Of a stretch of DNA of 64,000 bases, positions 10,363 through 21,132 are shown one piece after another. The stretch lies in the NCBI RefSeq assembly GCF_900497805.2, contig NW_020954599.1, positions 47,251,397 to 47,315,396 of the forward strand, written 5' to 3'. The position numbers were made by a program, and so were the translations under genes. Origin of the DNA: Vombatus ursinus. Taxonomy: Eukaryota; Chordata; Mammalia; Diprotodontia; Vombatidae. Position 1 is the first letter of the stretch, and every line of letters starts with the position of its first letter. A model generated the notes under the pieces. That model was not told the DNA's origin. It made no database searches and saw nothing but the letters and a program-made list of their open reading frames with translations.

Positions 10363-12110
10363 GGCAGAGAAAAAGTCCTATGATATAAATTGTACAATGC
10401 AAATATAGTTTTGACACCTAAACCAGGGAAAGCAAAAACAGAGAAAGAAAAATATAGGTCAATTTCTTTAATGAATATCATTATTACTTTTAAATAAAAT
10501 ACTAGCAATGAGATTATATCAATATATCACAAAGATCCTACAACATGAGCAGACAGAATTTGAAGCAGGAATGCTGAGCTGGTTTAATATTAGGAAAACT
10601 ATTACCATAATTGACCATATCAATAACAAAACAAAAAAAATCATATAACTATATCAGCAGATGCAGAAAAAAAAAACCTTTGAGAAAATGCAATACCCCT
10701 CCCATTAAAAACACTAGAAAGCATAGCAATAAATGGAGACTTTTAAAACTAAGTAGTATCTATATAAAACCAAAAGCAAGCATTATCTATAATGGGAATA
10801 AGCTTGAAGCATTCCCAATAAGATCGGGGTGAAACAACGGTGTTCATTATCATCACTACTATTCTATATTGTACTAGAAATGTTAACTATACCAATAAGA
10901 CAAGAAAAAGAAATTGCAGGAATAAAAAATAGACAACGAAGAAAACTCTTTGTAGATAATTTGATGATATACTTAGAGAACCTTAGAGAATTAACTATAA
11001 AATGAGTTCAAATAATTAATAACTTTAGCAGTGTTGCAGGACATAAAATAAACGCACGTAAAGTAGTATGTATATCCTACTAACAAAACCTAGCAACAAG
11101 AGCTAGAAGGAAAAACTCCTTTTTAAAATAATGGCAGACAATATAAAATACTTGGGTGTCTACCTGCAAAGAAAAATCAGGAGCTATACGAACACAATTA
11201 CAAAACATTTTTCACACAAATAAAGACCTATCTAAACAACTGGAAAATACACTCATGGGAAGGCCAAACCAATATAGTAAAAATGACAATTCTATATCAG
11301 TTAGTTCTAATTCAATGCCATACAAATTAAACTAGAGTTAGGAAAATAATAACAAAATTCATTTAGAAGAAAAGAAGGTCAAGAATATCAAAGAATCAAT
11401 GAAAAAAGTGAAGGAAGACAACATTTCATACTATATTACAAAGTGGTAATCATCAAAACAATCTGGTATTAGCTAAGAAATAGAATGGCAAATAAATTGA
11501 ATTGATTAGGTACTTCATGAACAGTAGTAAAGGACCATAGTAATCTAGTGTTTGTTAAATACTAAAATCCAAGCTTTTGTGATAAGACCTCACCATTTGA
11601 CAAAAATTGCTGATAAAACTAGAAAGCAGTTTGGCCAAAACTGGTCATAGACCAATATCTCGTGACAGATACCAATATAAGATGGATAAAAGATTTAGAC
11701 ATAAAAGTTGACATCATAAGTAAATTAGGGGAGTATGGGGAAAATATGCCTGTAAGATCTATGGATAAGGGAAGAGTTTATGACCAAATAAAAGATAGAG
11801 AGGATCATGAGAAGAAAAACAGATAATTTTAAATATGTGATATTAAATAGCTTTTGCATAAACAAATCTAATGCTGCCAAAATTAGAAGGAAAATAGGAA
11901 TCTGGGGGAAATTTTTTGTAACAAGTTTCAATGATACAAGTTTCTCAAACACATAGTGAACTGAGATAAATTTCCAAAAAATAAGAGTCATTCCCCAGTT
12001 GATAAATGGTCAAATAAAATGAACAGGCAGTTTTCAGAAGAAGAAATCAAAGTTATCAATGGTCACATGACCAAATGTTCTAAATTACTATTGCTAAGAG
12101 AAATCAACAT

Positions 12111-12275
12111 TTAAAAATAACATTTTATTTCCTCCAATTACATGTAAAAGCTATTTTTAATGTTCATCTAATTTTTTTTGAGTTCCAAATTCTCTGCCTC
12201 CTTCCCTTCTCTCCCTCCTCCCTGAGAAAGTAAGCAAGTGATATAAATTAAACGTGGGCAATTATGTAAAACATA
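12111..12275 (-). mobile_element. 5'-truncated L1 3'-UTR inserted in L1-A
   Basis: In antisense it carries the marsupial L1 tail: 'ttttacatgtaattggagga'-like, 'aatttggaactc'-like and the purine-rich 'gggagggagagaaggg'. It is flanked by imperfect 16-bp repeats (12,095-12,110 and 12,276-12,291, sharing 'taagagaaat'). ORF2 of L1-A resumes directly after it. Confidence 0.75.
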
Positions 12276-12790
12276 TAAGAGAAATGCAAATTGAAACAAC
12301 TTTGAGGTACTACTTCACACCTATCAGAATGGCTAATATGACAGAAAAGGAAAATGACACATGCTAGAGGGGATGTTGAAAAATTGGGACACTGTTAGTG
12401 GAATAATGAACTAGTCCAAACATTCTGGGAAAAAAAAATTGGGAACTATGCCCAAAGGGTTATAAAAGCATGCATAATACCACTACTAGGTCTGTGTTCT
12501 AAAAAAAAAAAAAAAGGTAAAATGAACTATATATACAAAAATATTTATAGCAGCTCTTTTTTTGATGACAATACATCACAAATTGAGGGGATGTCCAGCA
12601 ATTGGAGAATGGATGAACAAGTTGTGGTATATAATTGTGATGGAATTCTATTGTGTTTTAAGAAATGGTTAAGAGTATAGTTTCAAAGAGTATAGTTTCA
12701 GGAAACCTGGGAAGACTCATGTGAAACAATGCCAGCTGAAGTGAGTGGAAGGAGGATTACACTGTACATGGTAACAAATTATTAGATAGC

Positions 12791-13149
12791 TGAACCTCAT
12801 GTATATTCCACAGAAGTGTTCTATATTTTAATTGATTCTCACATGCAATAATTATAACCTGCACATCCCCTTTTTTCCTCCTACCTTGTCTATTATGATC
12901 TACCTTCATACAAAATTGAGTTGTAAGCTTTTAATGAGGTTGCAAAGGGAAGCTTTTGAAAATGTACATAAAATGCCTTTGAAGCACCAACCACCACTTT
13001 TTTGCTAGAGATTTGAGGAAATACTGGCTGGGAAGGTCAAATACACTGTCAGATATAGTTGCTGTTTCTGCTGCTTTCACTTAACTATTCAACTTTGTGA
13101 CAAAGGGAAAATTGATTAAGGAAGGAGTAGTTGTACAGTAAAAAAATGA
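12791..13149. other. Unassigned DNA
   Basis: Downstream flank of L1-A. It ends with a short (ATA/ATG)n run at 13,155-13,180. No gene seen. Confidence 0.4.
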
Positions 13150-13430
13150 CTGTGATAATGATAATAATAATAATAAATTTATATGACACTATATGCCAGG
13201 CACTGTACTGATTACTTTACAATTATTATTTCACTTGATCCTCACAAAAACTCTGGGAGGTAGGTTTTATTATTATCTCCATTTTACAGATAAGGAAACT
13301 GAGGCAAAGAGAATTTAAGTGACTTGCTCAGGGTCACACAGATGTTAGTGTCTGAGGCTGGATTTGCAGTTAAATCTATCCTGACTCCAGGCCCAATGCT
13401 ATATTCCGTGTGCCATTTTGCTGCCTTAAG
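13150..13430 (-). repeat. MIR/CORE-SINE, nearly full length
   Basis: Antisense MIR: 'atgccaggcactgtactgat', 'cttgatcctcacaa', 'ctgggaggtaggttttatta', 'ccattttacagataaggaaa', 'gacttgctcagggtcacaca' and 'cctgactccaggcccaatgc'. This is one of the best-kept MIR copies in the window. Confidence 0.85.
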
Positions 13431-14420
13431 GCAGCAAGTGCTATGAGGTATGTAGATGAAGCATTAATAATACTTAAACAAAAATATGGACCAATAATTT
13501 GTTTAAAGACCTGGTGAAGCAAGAAAAATTGATAAAACATCATAGAGGGAACCTCATGTACAGAAAAAGAGGAAATTGGGAAGCCATTCATGTTGTTAGG
13601 CCCTTCATTAGATGATGTGATAAATATTTTATAAGGTAACCAGGAGAGATACAACACGAAGATATGAATCATCCCCCATTTCTAGTCATTCTAGAGGACC
13701 TAATATCACATAACCCTTCAATAGACTACAATGGATAGAAACTTGTACATGATGTCTTCCATTACTAGCAAGGACACCCTAACACACTTAGAACTATGTT
13801 TAATGATTAACGTGAGAAACACAACAGGCAAAAGCGATTCCAAATTAGCTCTGTAGGCCTAAAATTGCAGTATTGTAAATCATACTCCAATAGCCTGCAC
13901 CAAAGGAAATTCCCAACATATTTTTGGTCTTATAACCTTGGGAATGTATCACATCTCCCTTTAAATTTCTTACCTTCATACCTCCAACAGTGGTAAAGCA
14001 TCAATAGCAATACACATCTAGCTAAATTGTCATGGATTTGGGAGAGAAAAAAAAAGTTGACTACAGGTATGATTGATTGCAGTTTTTAAAAAATGAACCA
14101 CAAAAGCAAAAACAACGACCAAAAATACACATAGAGAAGAATAGGATATGTGGCAAAGCTAAAGAGTATTTACTGAATACAACTTTATGTTCCTCCAAAT
14201 TGGAAAAGTTGTTGAGCTGAACCTTTTATCTCTTCCTTTATGAAGAAATACAAAGCTAGAAGTTCCTTTTGACTTATATAAGACTCTTTAAATCCTCTGC
14301 CCCTCCCTTGTAGGTCAATAGCTTTCAATAGAAAAAAAAAAGTACTGCTTCTGCTGCCTGAAATTTGTTTTGGTACTATAATACTGGTTTCTTGGATTAT
14401 TTTCTAAACTAATTTTATTA
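13431..14420. other. Unassigned DNA, no gene seen
   Basis: A 98-codon minus-strand frame (13,376-13,672) starts beyond and runs into the MIR above, so it is not a gene. I recognise nothing else here. Confidence 0.4.
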
Positions 14421-14421
14421 T

Positions 14422-14476
<55 letters not shown>
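14421..14476. repeat. (TC)n-(CA)n microsatellite
   Basis: CT units, then 'catacacac' and CA units, the same compound arrangement as at 945-1,038. Confidence 0.95.
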
Positions 14477-14481
<5 letters not shown>

Positions 14482-15221
14482 TTATCTATATATGAAACAT
14501 TACAATTTGCCATTAAATTCATCCTATTGAGTATGTTTTGGGAAATAGAGGTAAAAAGACAGAGTCCCTGATATAAAAATTGACAATATGTGTATACTTA
14601 AAAGATTTTTCTGATATTATTTGCAAGATTCATTTACTACTAAAGTAGCAACTTTGATGCCCTAGAAAAGCATTTTCTATCCATCTGTTCCCCAGAGGAT
14701 GAGATTTCCATGAGCTCATTTTGCTCGATGTCGCCTGCAGGTAAAACTTGACCTTGTTCATCATTTCTATCCCTGTAACCTGTAGCAGCTGAAAGGTGAG
14801 GTAATTCTAAGGTCCTGAAAGACTTCAGGAAAGAAAAGGAAACAAATTTTCTTCACCATTATATTTATGGCTGCCAACATTTGAAATAACACATTATGGA
14901 TAGGATAACTGTGTTTATTGAATAGCTCATTGGTGGGAGATCTAACCAAATATATCTATAGTATATGTAACCAAAGTATATCTATACTAGATAAATTTGG
15001 GGAAAGCAGGAGGAAAAGCGTTATGCTTGCCCTTTAGAAATTGCAATCTAATTTGGTTGACTAAACAAAACAGGGATAAAGTAAAATGAGAAGAATCACA
15101 AAGCAACATAAATGACTTATACTGACTGTAGGACTAGTACACATTAAACTCATTATGTATTATTATAAGATAATAATAATTAACACTAGTAATATAATGA
15201 GCATGTATGTAAGGTTTCCAA
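14477..15221. other. Unassigned DNA, no gene seen
   Basis: A tandem pair 'aaccaaatatatctatagta' / 'aaccaaagtatatctatact' lies near 14,945-14,990. No repeat family recognised. Confidence 0.35.
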
Positions 15222-15475
15222 GAGATAGATAAGTGGCTCAGTGGAGAGAGTGCCATGCCTGAAGTCAAAAAGACTCATCTGGCCTCAGAAATTTACTAGC
15301 CGTATGAGCCTGGTAAGTCACTTAACCCTGTTTGCCTCAGTTTCCAAATCTGTAAAATGAACTGGAGAAGGAAATGGTAAACCATTGAAGTATCTTTGCC
15401 AAGAAAACCCCAAAGGGGGTTACAAAGAGCTGCACATGACTGAAAAAAATACAACTGAACAACAACAAAGTTTTG
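15222..15475 (+). repeat. SINE with RTE-like 3' tail
   Basis: The best copy of this type in the window. Head: 'gataagtggctcagtggaga' and 'ctggcctcagaaatttacta'. Body: 'gtttgcctcagtttcc', 'actggagaaggaaatggtaa', 'gtatctttgccaagaaaac'. Tail: 'tgcacatgactgaaaa' and 'ctgaacaacaacaaa'. The '(AAC)n' end is shared with the unnamed repeat family. Confidence 0.8.
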
Positions 15476-15690
15476 CAAAGTGTTTTATATAGGTTAGCTC
15501 ATTTTGATCCAAATAGTAACACTTTGACATAGGTGCTCTTATTATCTCCATTTTACAGAGGAGGAAACTGAGGCCCGGGGAAGTTAAGTTACTTGTCCAG
15601 GGTCACATCACTAGAATTTAAGGGAAGATGAAAGCTCAGACCTTCTTGATTCCATGCCCAACTCTCTAACTACTATGCCATATACCTAGA
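15476..15690 (-). repeat. MIR/CORE-SINE
   Basis: Antisense MIR: 'aggttagctcattttgatcc', 'ttattatctccattttacag', 'aggaggaaactgaggcccgg', 'cttgtccagggtcacat' and 'tctctaactactatgcca'. Confidence 0.85.
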
Positions 15691-15875
15691 ATTGAAAGAG
15701 GTCTCAGAAGTGAACTGGTTCAAACCCCCATTTTACAGATGAGGAAACTGAAATCCTAGAAAATCCTGTTTTTCTTTAGCTGACAAATGTAGCAAGTGTC
15801 ATAGGTAAGATCTGAATCCATATATGACTTCAGAGCCAGACTTTTTTCTACTATACCAAACTATTTCAGAGATAT
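15691..15875. repeat. CORE-SINE-type repeat
   Basis: 'ttgaaagaggtctcagaagt', 'ttcaaacccccattttacag' and 'atgaggaaactgaaatc' follow the order seen at 1,056 and 7,255. It abuts the MIR directly. Confidence 0.65.
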
Positions 15876-16250
15876 AGATTTCATTTGGTTTATTTATTTA
15901 TGTCTTTTTTTCCCCATGAATCATTTGTCTGGGCATCTAATTAATGTAAAATTCTCTCAACATATCAATGTGGATTGGCAATTGCTTTTGTATTTAGTGT
16001 CTTTGGAAATTGATTTCAGCATTGTGCTGAGGAAAGATAAGATGACAAAACAAACAGAGAATGTGGTTGGAATTAATCTTTAGGAAAATTGGGAAAGAAA
16101 ACTGGAAAAGATCAAGGGTGAACTTGATTCTTGAAGAATGCAATGGCTACAGATACTATTTGAATATTCTTAGAGGTTTAAATAATTCAATGTCACCTAT
16201 AAATTAGCTTCATTTTTCATAACAAATTGCAATGAAAACCAAATTATAAA
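15876..16250. other. Unassigned AT-rich DNA
   Basis: Downstream flank (on the minus strand) of the RFK retrocopy; no feature recognised up to the target-site duplication at 16,251. Confidence 0.4.
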
Positions 16251-16266
16251 AAAAATATAACTTTTT
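16251..16266. repeat. Target-site duplication, left copy
   Basis: 'aaaaatataacttttt' is identical to 19,164-19,179 on the far side of the RFK retrocopy. Confidence 0.85.
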
Positions 16267-19163
16267 TTTCTGAATCAGGATTCATTTTAATTTCTGAAAG
16301 CACTGATGTTTAATTTTAATTAAACCATTCCACTACAAATAACATTTCTTGTACCACGTTAAATTGTCAATGTTTCATAACTAATCCCTAGTTAAGTTGA
16401 AACATCAAAAACAATAAACATCCAATCAAAAAGTAACAGCTGACACTTAACAAAATGCTAGTCACTAGTAAAATACAAAAAAGCTTTCAGAGTTCACAAA
16501 TGTCATAACAGCAATGAAAGTGATTCAAGTAGAGTGCTATTTTAAAGTTATTCCAACAATAAGCATGGGTGCATGTTTTACTTTATAATTGTTTGCTTTG
16601 AATCTTTACTGTGTAAAATCACTAACATTTTATCACTAGGCAATAAATTATGGGGTTGCTGATTAAATTGGCATTTAAATATTAAAACAGGGAAAATAAA
16701 AGCAATAATCCCATGAACTGCTTTGTTTTGTCAAAATAAGTCCTTTACAAAGTAATCTTAAATACTTAATTTAAGTGAGTCATCCACTCATCCTCCATTA
16801 GTTTTTGCATTTTTAAAACAGTAGTTTTCCTCAAGGGATATCATTGTTTATAAGCCTGAACTTTCATTTTTCTTTTAACATTCTTAGAATGTCTACTCCT
16901 GAGCATTTTGATCTTTAAGCCACTACACAATGAAGTTCCCTTTAAAACAAATTAACAGAAGTGATTTAGGGATGGCTAAGATCTCTTTTAAATTCTCTTT
17001 TCTACTTTGGTTTATAAAGTAGAGGTAATTTTTATTTGTTATTTAAATATTTATTTGTTATTTGCTTTAGGCCTTAAATAACAGGGCCTAAATTACATTC
17101 AAATACATTTTCCTACAAATCCAATGTTTATAATAGTATTTCTTTAAAAAAAAAGAAATTATGTCAAAAAATTCAGGTGTTTATTTAGAAAATGGAAAAG
17201 TACATGGGATTAAAAGGCAAAGATTTAAAGAAAATTTTAACCTATAAACTTTCCAAATCCTTTTTCAAGTTACAAGTATTAGTAAGACTGGCATTAACAT
17301 TGTAATTACACAATTACAGCAGAGCTTACACATGCTTAACATACATAATTACATTTAAAATAAGTTAAATAACTTTAAAAATATATTCTATAATTTAATT
17401 GGCCTTTAAATGTTTTCCCTTTAAGAAACATCCTCTGAACTTTGGCTTTTTCTGTCCAAGTGGTTAATTCTGACTATCTCCCCCTTTAATGAGTTACTTT
17501 CAAAACTGGGGTTGTTGCAAAATTCAAAGTTTTGTTTTTCTGAAGTGGAATCCAATAACCATTGTATATCTATTATTGTTCAGAGTTAATGGTAGTGGAG
17601 GGAAAGGACTGGATACTTCACTATAAAGATCATAAATTGCAAATACTATGAACAGAAAGAAATCAGAGTGTAAGGAGTAAAAGAAGGTTCAAATAATTTT
17701 GAATACAAACAATATCATCTATAATGAAACAGAAAAACATGGAAATCTGAGAGCTATAGTTCTGAACTATTTTTTAAAATTCAAAAACCCTCAGAATTCA
17801 GGGTATGAAAATAAATATAAAATGGAAAACAGTGCAATAATGACCCTAATCAAAAACTTCTTTTCAATAAATAATCCCAAATAAAATGAAGTTTCACAAA
17901 ATCTCATCTTTAACAAACAAAATATATCATGCTACACATGTAAAACACAAATTCTACCATTTCTTACTTTCAAGCTTTAGACTGCCAAAACTTCATACAA
18001 TGCACATTTTATTTCTCCATGGCATCCAGGTCTAATAGCAGTTAGTTGGAAGTCAGAAGTATTACAGAGAATTCCGTAGCCACTAGAATGACCTCTATTC
18101 TCACCTGCAGCAAATGACTTAGTACTAAGCCAGTCAGCTTTTACTTATAAACATCTATTTCCATCATAAAAAAACTTAAGATCCCATTATGTTCTCTGCT
18201 TTTACTGTAGTGTGTTTCATGAAGCTTTTGTATAGTTCAACATTAAAAAAAATCTTGATTTTTAAAAGAATCTTTTTGGTACTGCTGCATGATGGATTTA
18301 ATGTAACATTAAGCATAAAACAGCAACTACACTGTATTGTATAAACTAATTCACAGCTATCGGAAAAATTCTTAATCTAAGTAAATACGAGGCTGCCGCA
18401 ATGATAAAGAGTAGTGGAACACAAGGGAAAAAATAAGTAAATAAAATGACTTTTGATCAGTGGCCATTCATTATTTTGCTTTCTGGCATATGGAAGAAAT
18501 TATCTTATTTGAGTTTCAAATGTTCTGGTCAATCCAGTTGTAGCTTAGCTTCTTCAATATCATCCTGAGTTACTGAAATAAGGGCAACAATTGAACTCAA
18601 GTTTTCCTCTGGTCTGATGTAGCCAGTGATGACTGTACTAAAGATTCCCCCATAGAAGTCCACTTTGAAGGTATGTATAATGTGAGTTTCCACAGATTTT
18701 TTAGTATTCTTGTAGTATGGGTTCCATCCTATGCTTATGCACATCACCATTTCCAGCAGAGGCCCGGCCATAGTAAATTCCAGTAGATGAATCACATGGA
18801 AGATTATCTACTACTTGCTTAGGAAAGTCAGCTGTGGGGATGCCAAGGTGCTTGGAGTCCCGTCCGAAGCCCCTCACCACTTTTCCCCGGCAGAAATAAG
18901 GCAGGTGGGCAGGTGCTTCATCACGCCCCCAGCTCCGGGCTCCGGAGACGGCCCGGGCGAAGAGTCCCGAGGAGGAGCCGCCATGGAATTCAGGGCAACG
19001 GTCCCCCCAACCCCCGGGCCAGTTGGGAGCGGGGGGAGGGGGGAAAGCGGAGGGGGAGGTGCGGGAGAAGCCTAGGAGCGCGGGCCTCCTGCCCAGCCGC
19101 CCCCACCGGAAGGCTGCAGGAGAAGGGCGCGCGACAGAACCTCCGCATGCCGCTGACCCAACC
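16267..19163 (-). pseudogene. RFK: Processed pseudogene of riboflavin kinase
   Basis: This is a retrocopied RFK mRNA of about 2.9 kb: GC-rich 5' UTR (18,922-19,163), coding part (18,457-18,921) without introns, and a 2.2-kb 3' UTR (16,270-18,456). On the minus strand a variant polyadenylation signal ATTAAA (16,286-16,291) lies about 20 bases before a short A-run (16,262-16,269). Perfect 16-bp direct repeats flank the whole unit. Intronless structure, tail and target-site duplications together show L1-mediated retroposition. The multi-exon parent RFK lies elsewhere. The short tail and the disabled frame argue against a live gene, though transcription cannot be excluded. Confidence 0.92.
18457..18921 (-). 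pseudogene. RFK: RFK coding remnant, disabled
   Basis: The parent enzyme phosphorylates riboflavin with ATP to FMN. Translated in parts, this copy shows 'FCRGKVVRGFGRDSKHLGIP', 'TADFPKQVVDNLP', 'STGIYYGRAS.GNGDVHK', 'SIGWNPYYKNTKKS', 'ETHIIHTFKVDFYG', 'GYIRPEENLSS', 'DIEEAK' and the C-terminus 'SKIMNGH', close to vertebrate RFK along the full 155-residue length. The PTAN motif reads PTAD, while the ETH glutamate that acts in catalysis is kept. It is broken by an 8-bp tandem duplication just after the ATG (18,919-18,921), a roughly 10-bp loss after 'GDVHK' near 18,738, and stops at 18,529-18,531 and 18,505-18,507. The native stop is at 18,457-18,459. Confidence 0.93.
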
Positions 19164-19179
19164 AAAAATATAACTTTTT
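19164..19179. repeat. Target-site duplication, right copy
   Basis: Second copy of 'aaaaatataacttttt', at the 5' end of the minus-strand RFK retrocopy. Confidence 0.85.
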
Positions 19180-20544
19180 CAATATATTTAGGTCTTAGTT
19201 AATTTTTGATTCTTCAGAATTGTTTATGCTAAGGCATATATTCTCCTATCCTTATTAAGTGCAGTTTTCTCATCAACATAATATCTCAATCATCTTTATT
19301 AAAATTTTGTAATAGTACATGTGGCAATACCTACAAATTATTACAAGTTGCTTATTGCTCAATTGCCAAGGACTTCTTTTAATTACTACTTTGTATAAAA
19401 TGCAGCTGGCCTTGTGTGAAAACGTTGGGTTTCCAATTCCACGCCATGAATTAAAGATCATAATGCACACCTGCCTCTTTGCCTTGCATAAGCCACAAAG
19501 TTCTAATCAATATTGTGAAGACTGAAAAACTGTGCTAAAGTGTTCAATAGTATGCCTCATCAACACTACATTATATCTAATTAGAAGAAGACCTAGGAAA
19601 CTGAAGTCTTCTTTATTTAGACCCTCTTATGTACCATTCTTTGGTGTATTGTGTTTATTTCCTTTCAAGTGAACTTGATATTTTTCAGCCTCTTCATTTA
19701 TAAAACTATTTTTTTATGCTTTGATGCCTCTCCTTGCCTGCTCATTCACTTCTTTTAACCAGAAACCACATCAGTATGCAGGTTATTGGGTTTAAGTGTT
19801 TCCCAAATTCTTTTAAAAGAGTGTGGTTCCTTCTTCTTCAGCATGCTTATTCTCCACAAGAATCAACCAGACATATTTTGTTTAAATTCACTATTATCTG
19901 GAATTACAATAGCAGTTCAGATTTAAGAAGGAATTGACATTCATAATGAAAAATAGGTGTGATTCTCTTCCCCTCAACTCAATTGATATAATTGCAGTAG
20001 ATCCAAAATATAATCATATGGTCTCAATGAGGTGATGAAATGATGTTAGAGGTGCATCTATGAGACCACCCCTATATTAGGTGAAATCACTTCTCTAATT
20101 AAGAAGGGAAAAACCAATTGACAGAGCAAATAAATCAATCACAGCACTGTGAGCTTTAAATATTCAAATTCTGAATGAATTTCAGTCTTTCAAGTTTAAA
20201 AATATATGATAGAGCAGAGGTTATGGAGGTAATTTTTTTCTTTGACTTCCAATTCCCTCCAACCTTAACAACCATGTAGCTTTTTAAAATATTAACAGAT
20301 TAAATTCAATGTTAATAAATAAATTAATAAAATATAATGACAGATATTAATTAAGATACAGGCCTCTGGAGCAACAAGTAGTATGAAATCATTAAAAGGA
20401 ACATAGGAATTTAAATGCAATCTGTCTCAGTCTCATCTTTCTACTATATTCTGGGTCCAACTCACTGTCCATCTGCAATGGGCTACACAAATCCAGACAC
20501 TAATGCATTTATTATCTACTTTGTTTTTCCAAGTCAAATGATTT
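19180..20544. other. Unassigned DNA, no gene seen
   Basis: Short frames of 65-68 codons on both strands (19,273-19,525, 19,734-19,937) have no recognisable features and overlap each other. No repeat family identified. Confidence 0.4.
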
Positions 20545-21085
20545 TTATTTTTTAAGATTCATTAATTTATTTATTTTTAGTTTTCAACATTCACTTCCAC
20601 AAGATTTTGAGTTCTAAATTTTCTCCTCATCTCATCCCTCCCCCAACCTCAAGACAGTGTGCATTTTGAATGCTCTTTCCCCTAATCTGCCCTCCCATAT
20701 ATCTCCCTCTCCTTTGCTTATCCCCTTCCTTTTCTATTTTCCTGTAGGGCAGGATAGATTTCTATATCCCATTGCCTGTATATCTTATTTCCCAGTTGCA
20801 TGTGAAAACAATTTTTTAACATTTGTTTTAAAACTTTGGGTTCCAAATTTTCTCCCTTTCTCCCTCCCCACCCATCCTCATTGAGAAGGCAAGCAACTTG
20901 ATACGGGTTATACTTGTGTAGTCATACAAAACACTTCCTTAGTATTCATGCTGCGGAAAACAAACTGTATTTCCCTTCATCTATTGCTGTTCCCCATTTA
21001 TTTTATTCTCTCTTTTGACCCTGTCCCTCCTCAGAAGTGTTTGCTTTGGATCATCCCCTCCCGCAATCTGCCCTCCTCTTTATCA

Positions 21086-21132
<47 letters not shown>

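Larger units (their letters stand above)
8055..12790 (+). mobile_element. L1 LINE (L1-A), decayed, with nested insertions
   Basis: A purine-rich leader (8,055-8,255) is followed by the endonuclease region: words for 'IRNQNPTT..CLQE', 'KARVA' and, near 8,610-8,640, 'LV.NFNIPLSKLDKSSHK', the L1 equivalent of the DFNTPLS motif. A solo LTR (8,883-9,370) splits the end of this domain. The linker before RT resumes at 9,371 ('NEWVREQIIET'-like). RT follows from about 9,990 ('[17 protein letters not shown]'); the FADD catalytic motif reads FVDN at 10,949-10,960, so a catalytic Asp is lost. The Cys-rich C-terminal region is recognisable to about 12,790. Many stops interrupt it. A 205-bp duplicate (10,158-10,362) and a minus-strand L1 tail (12,111-12,275) further disrupt it. 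It is not functional. Confidence 0.85.

Noticed and set aside
18701-19173. Alanine/proline-rich extension upstream of the RFK start, and antisense frames at 18,815-19,173
   Set aside because: The GC-rich RFK 5' UTR keeps frames open by composition; the 8-bp duplication links this frame to the coding part by chance.
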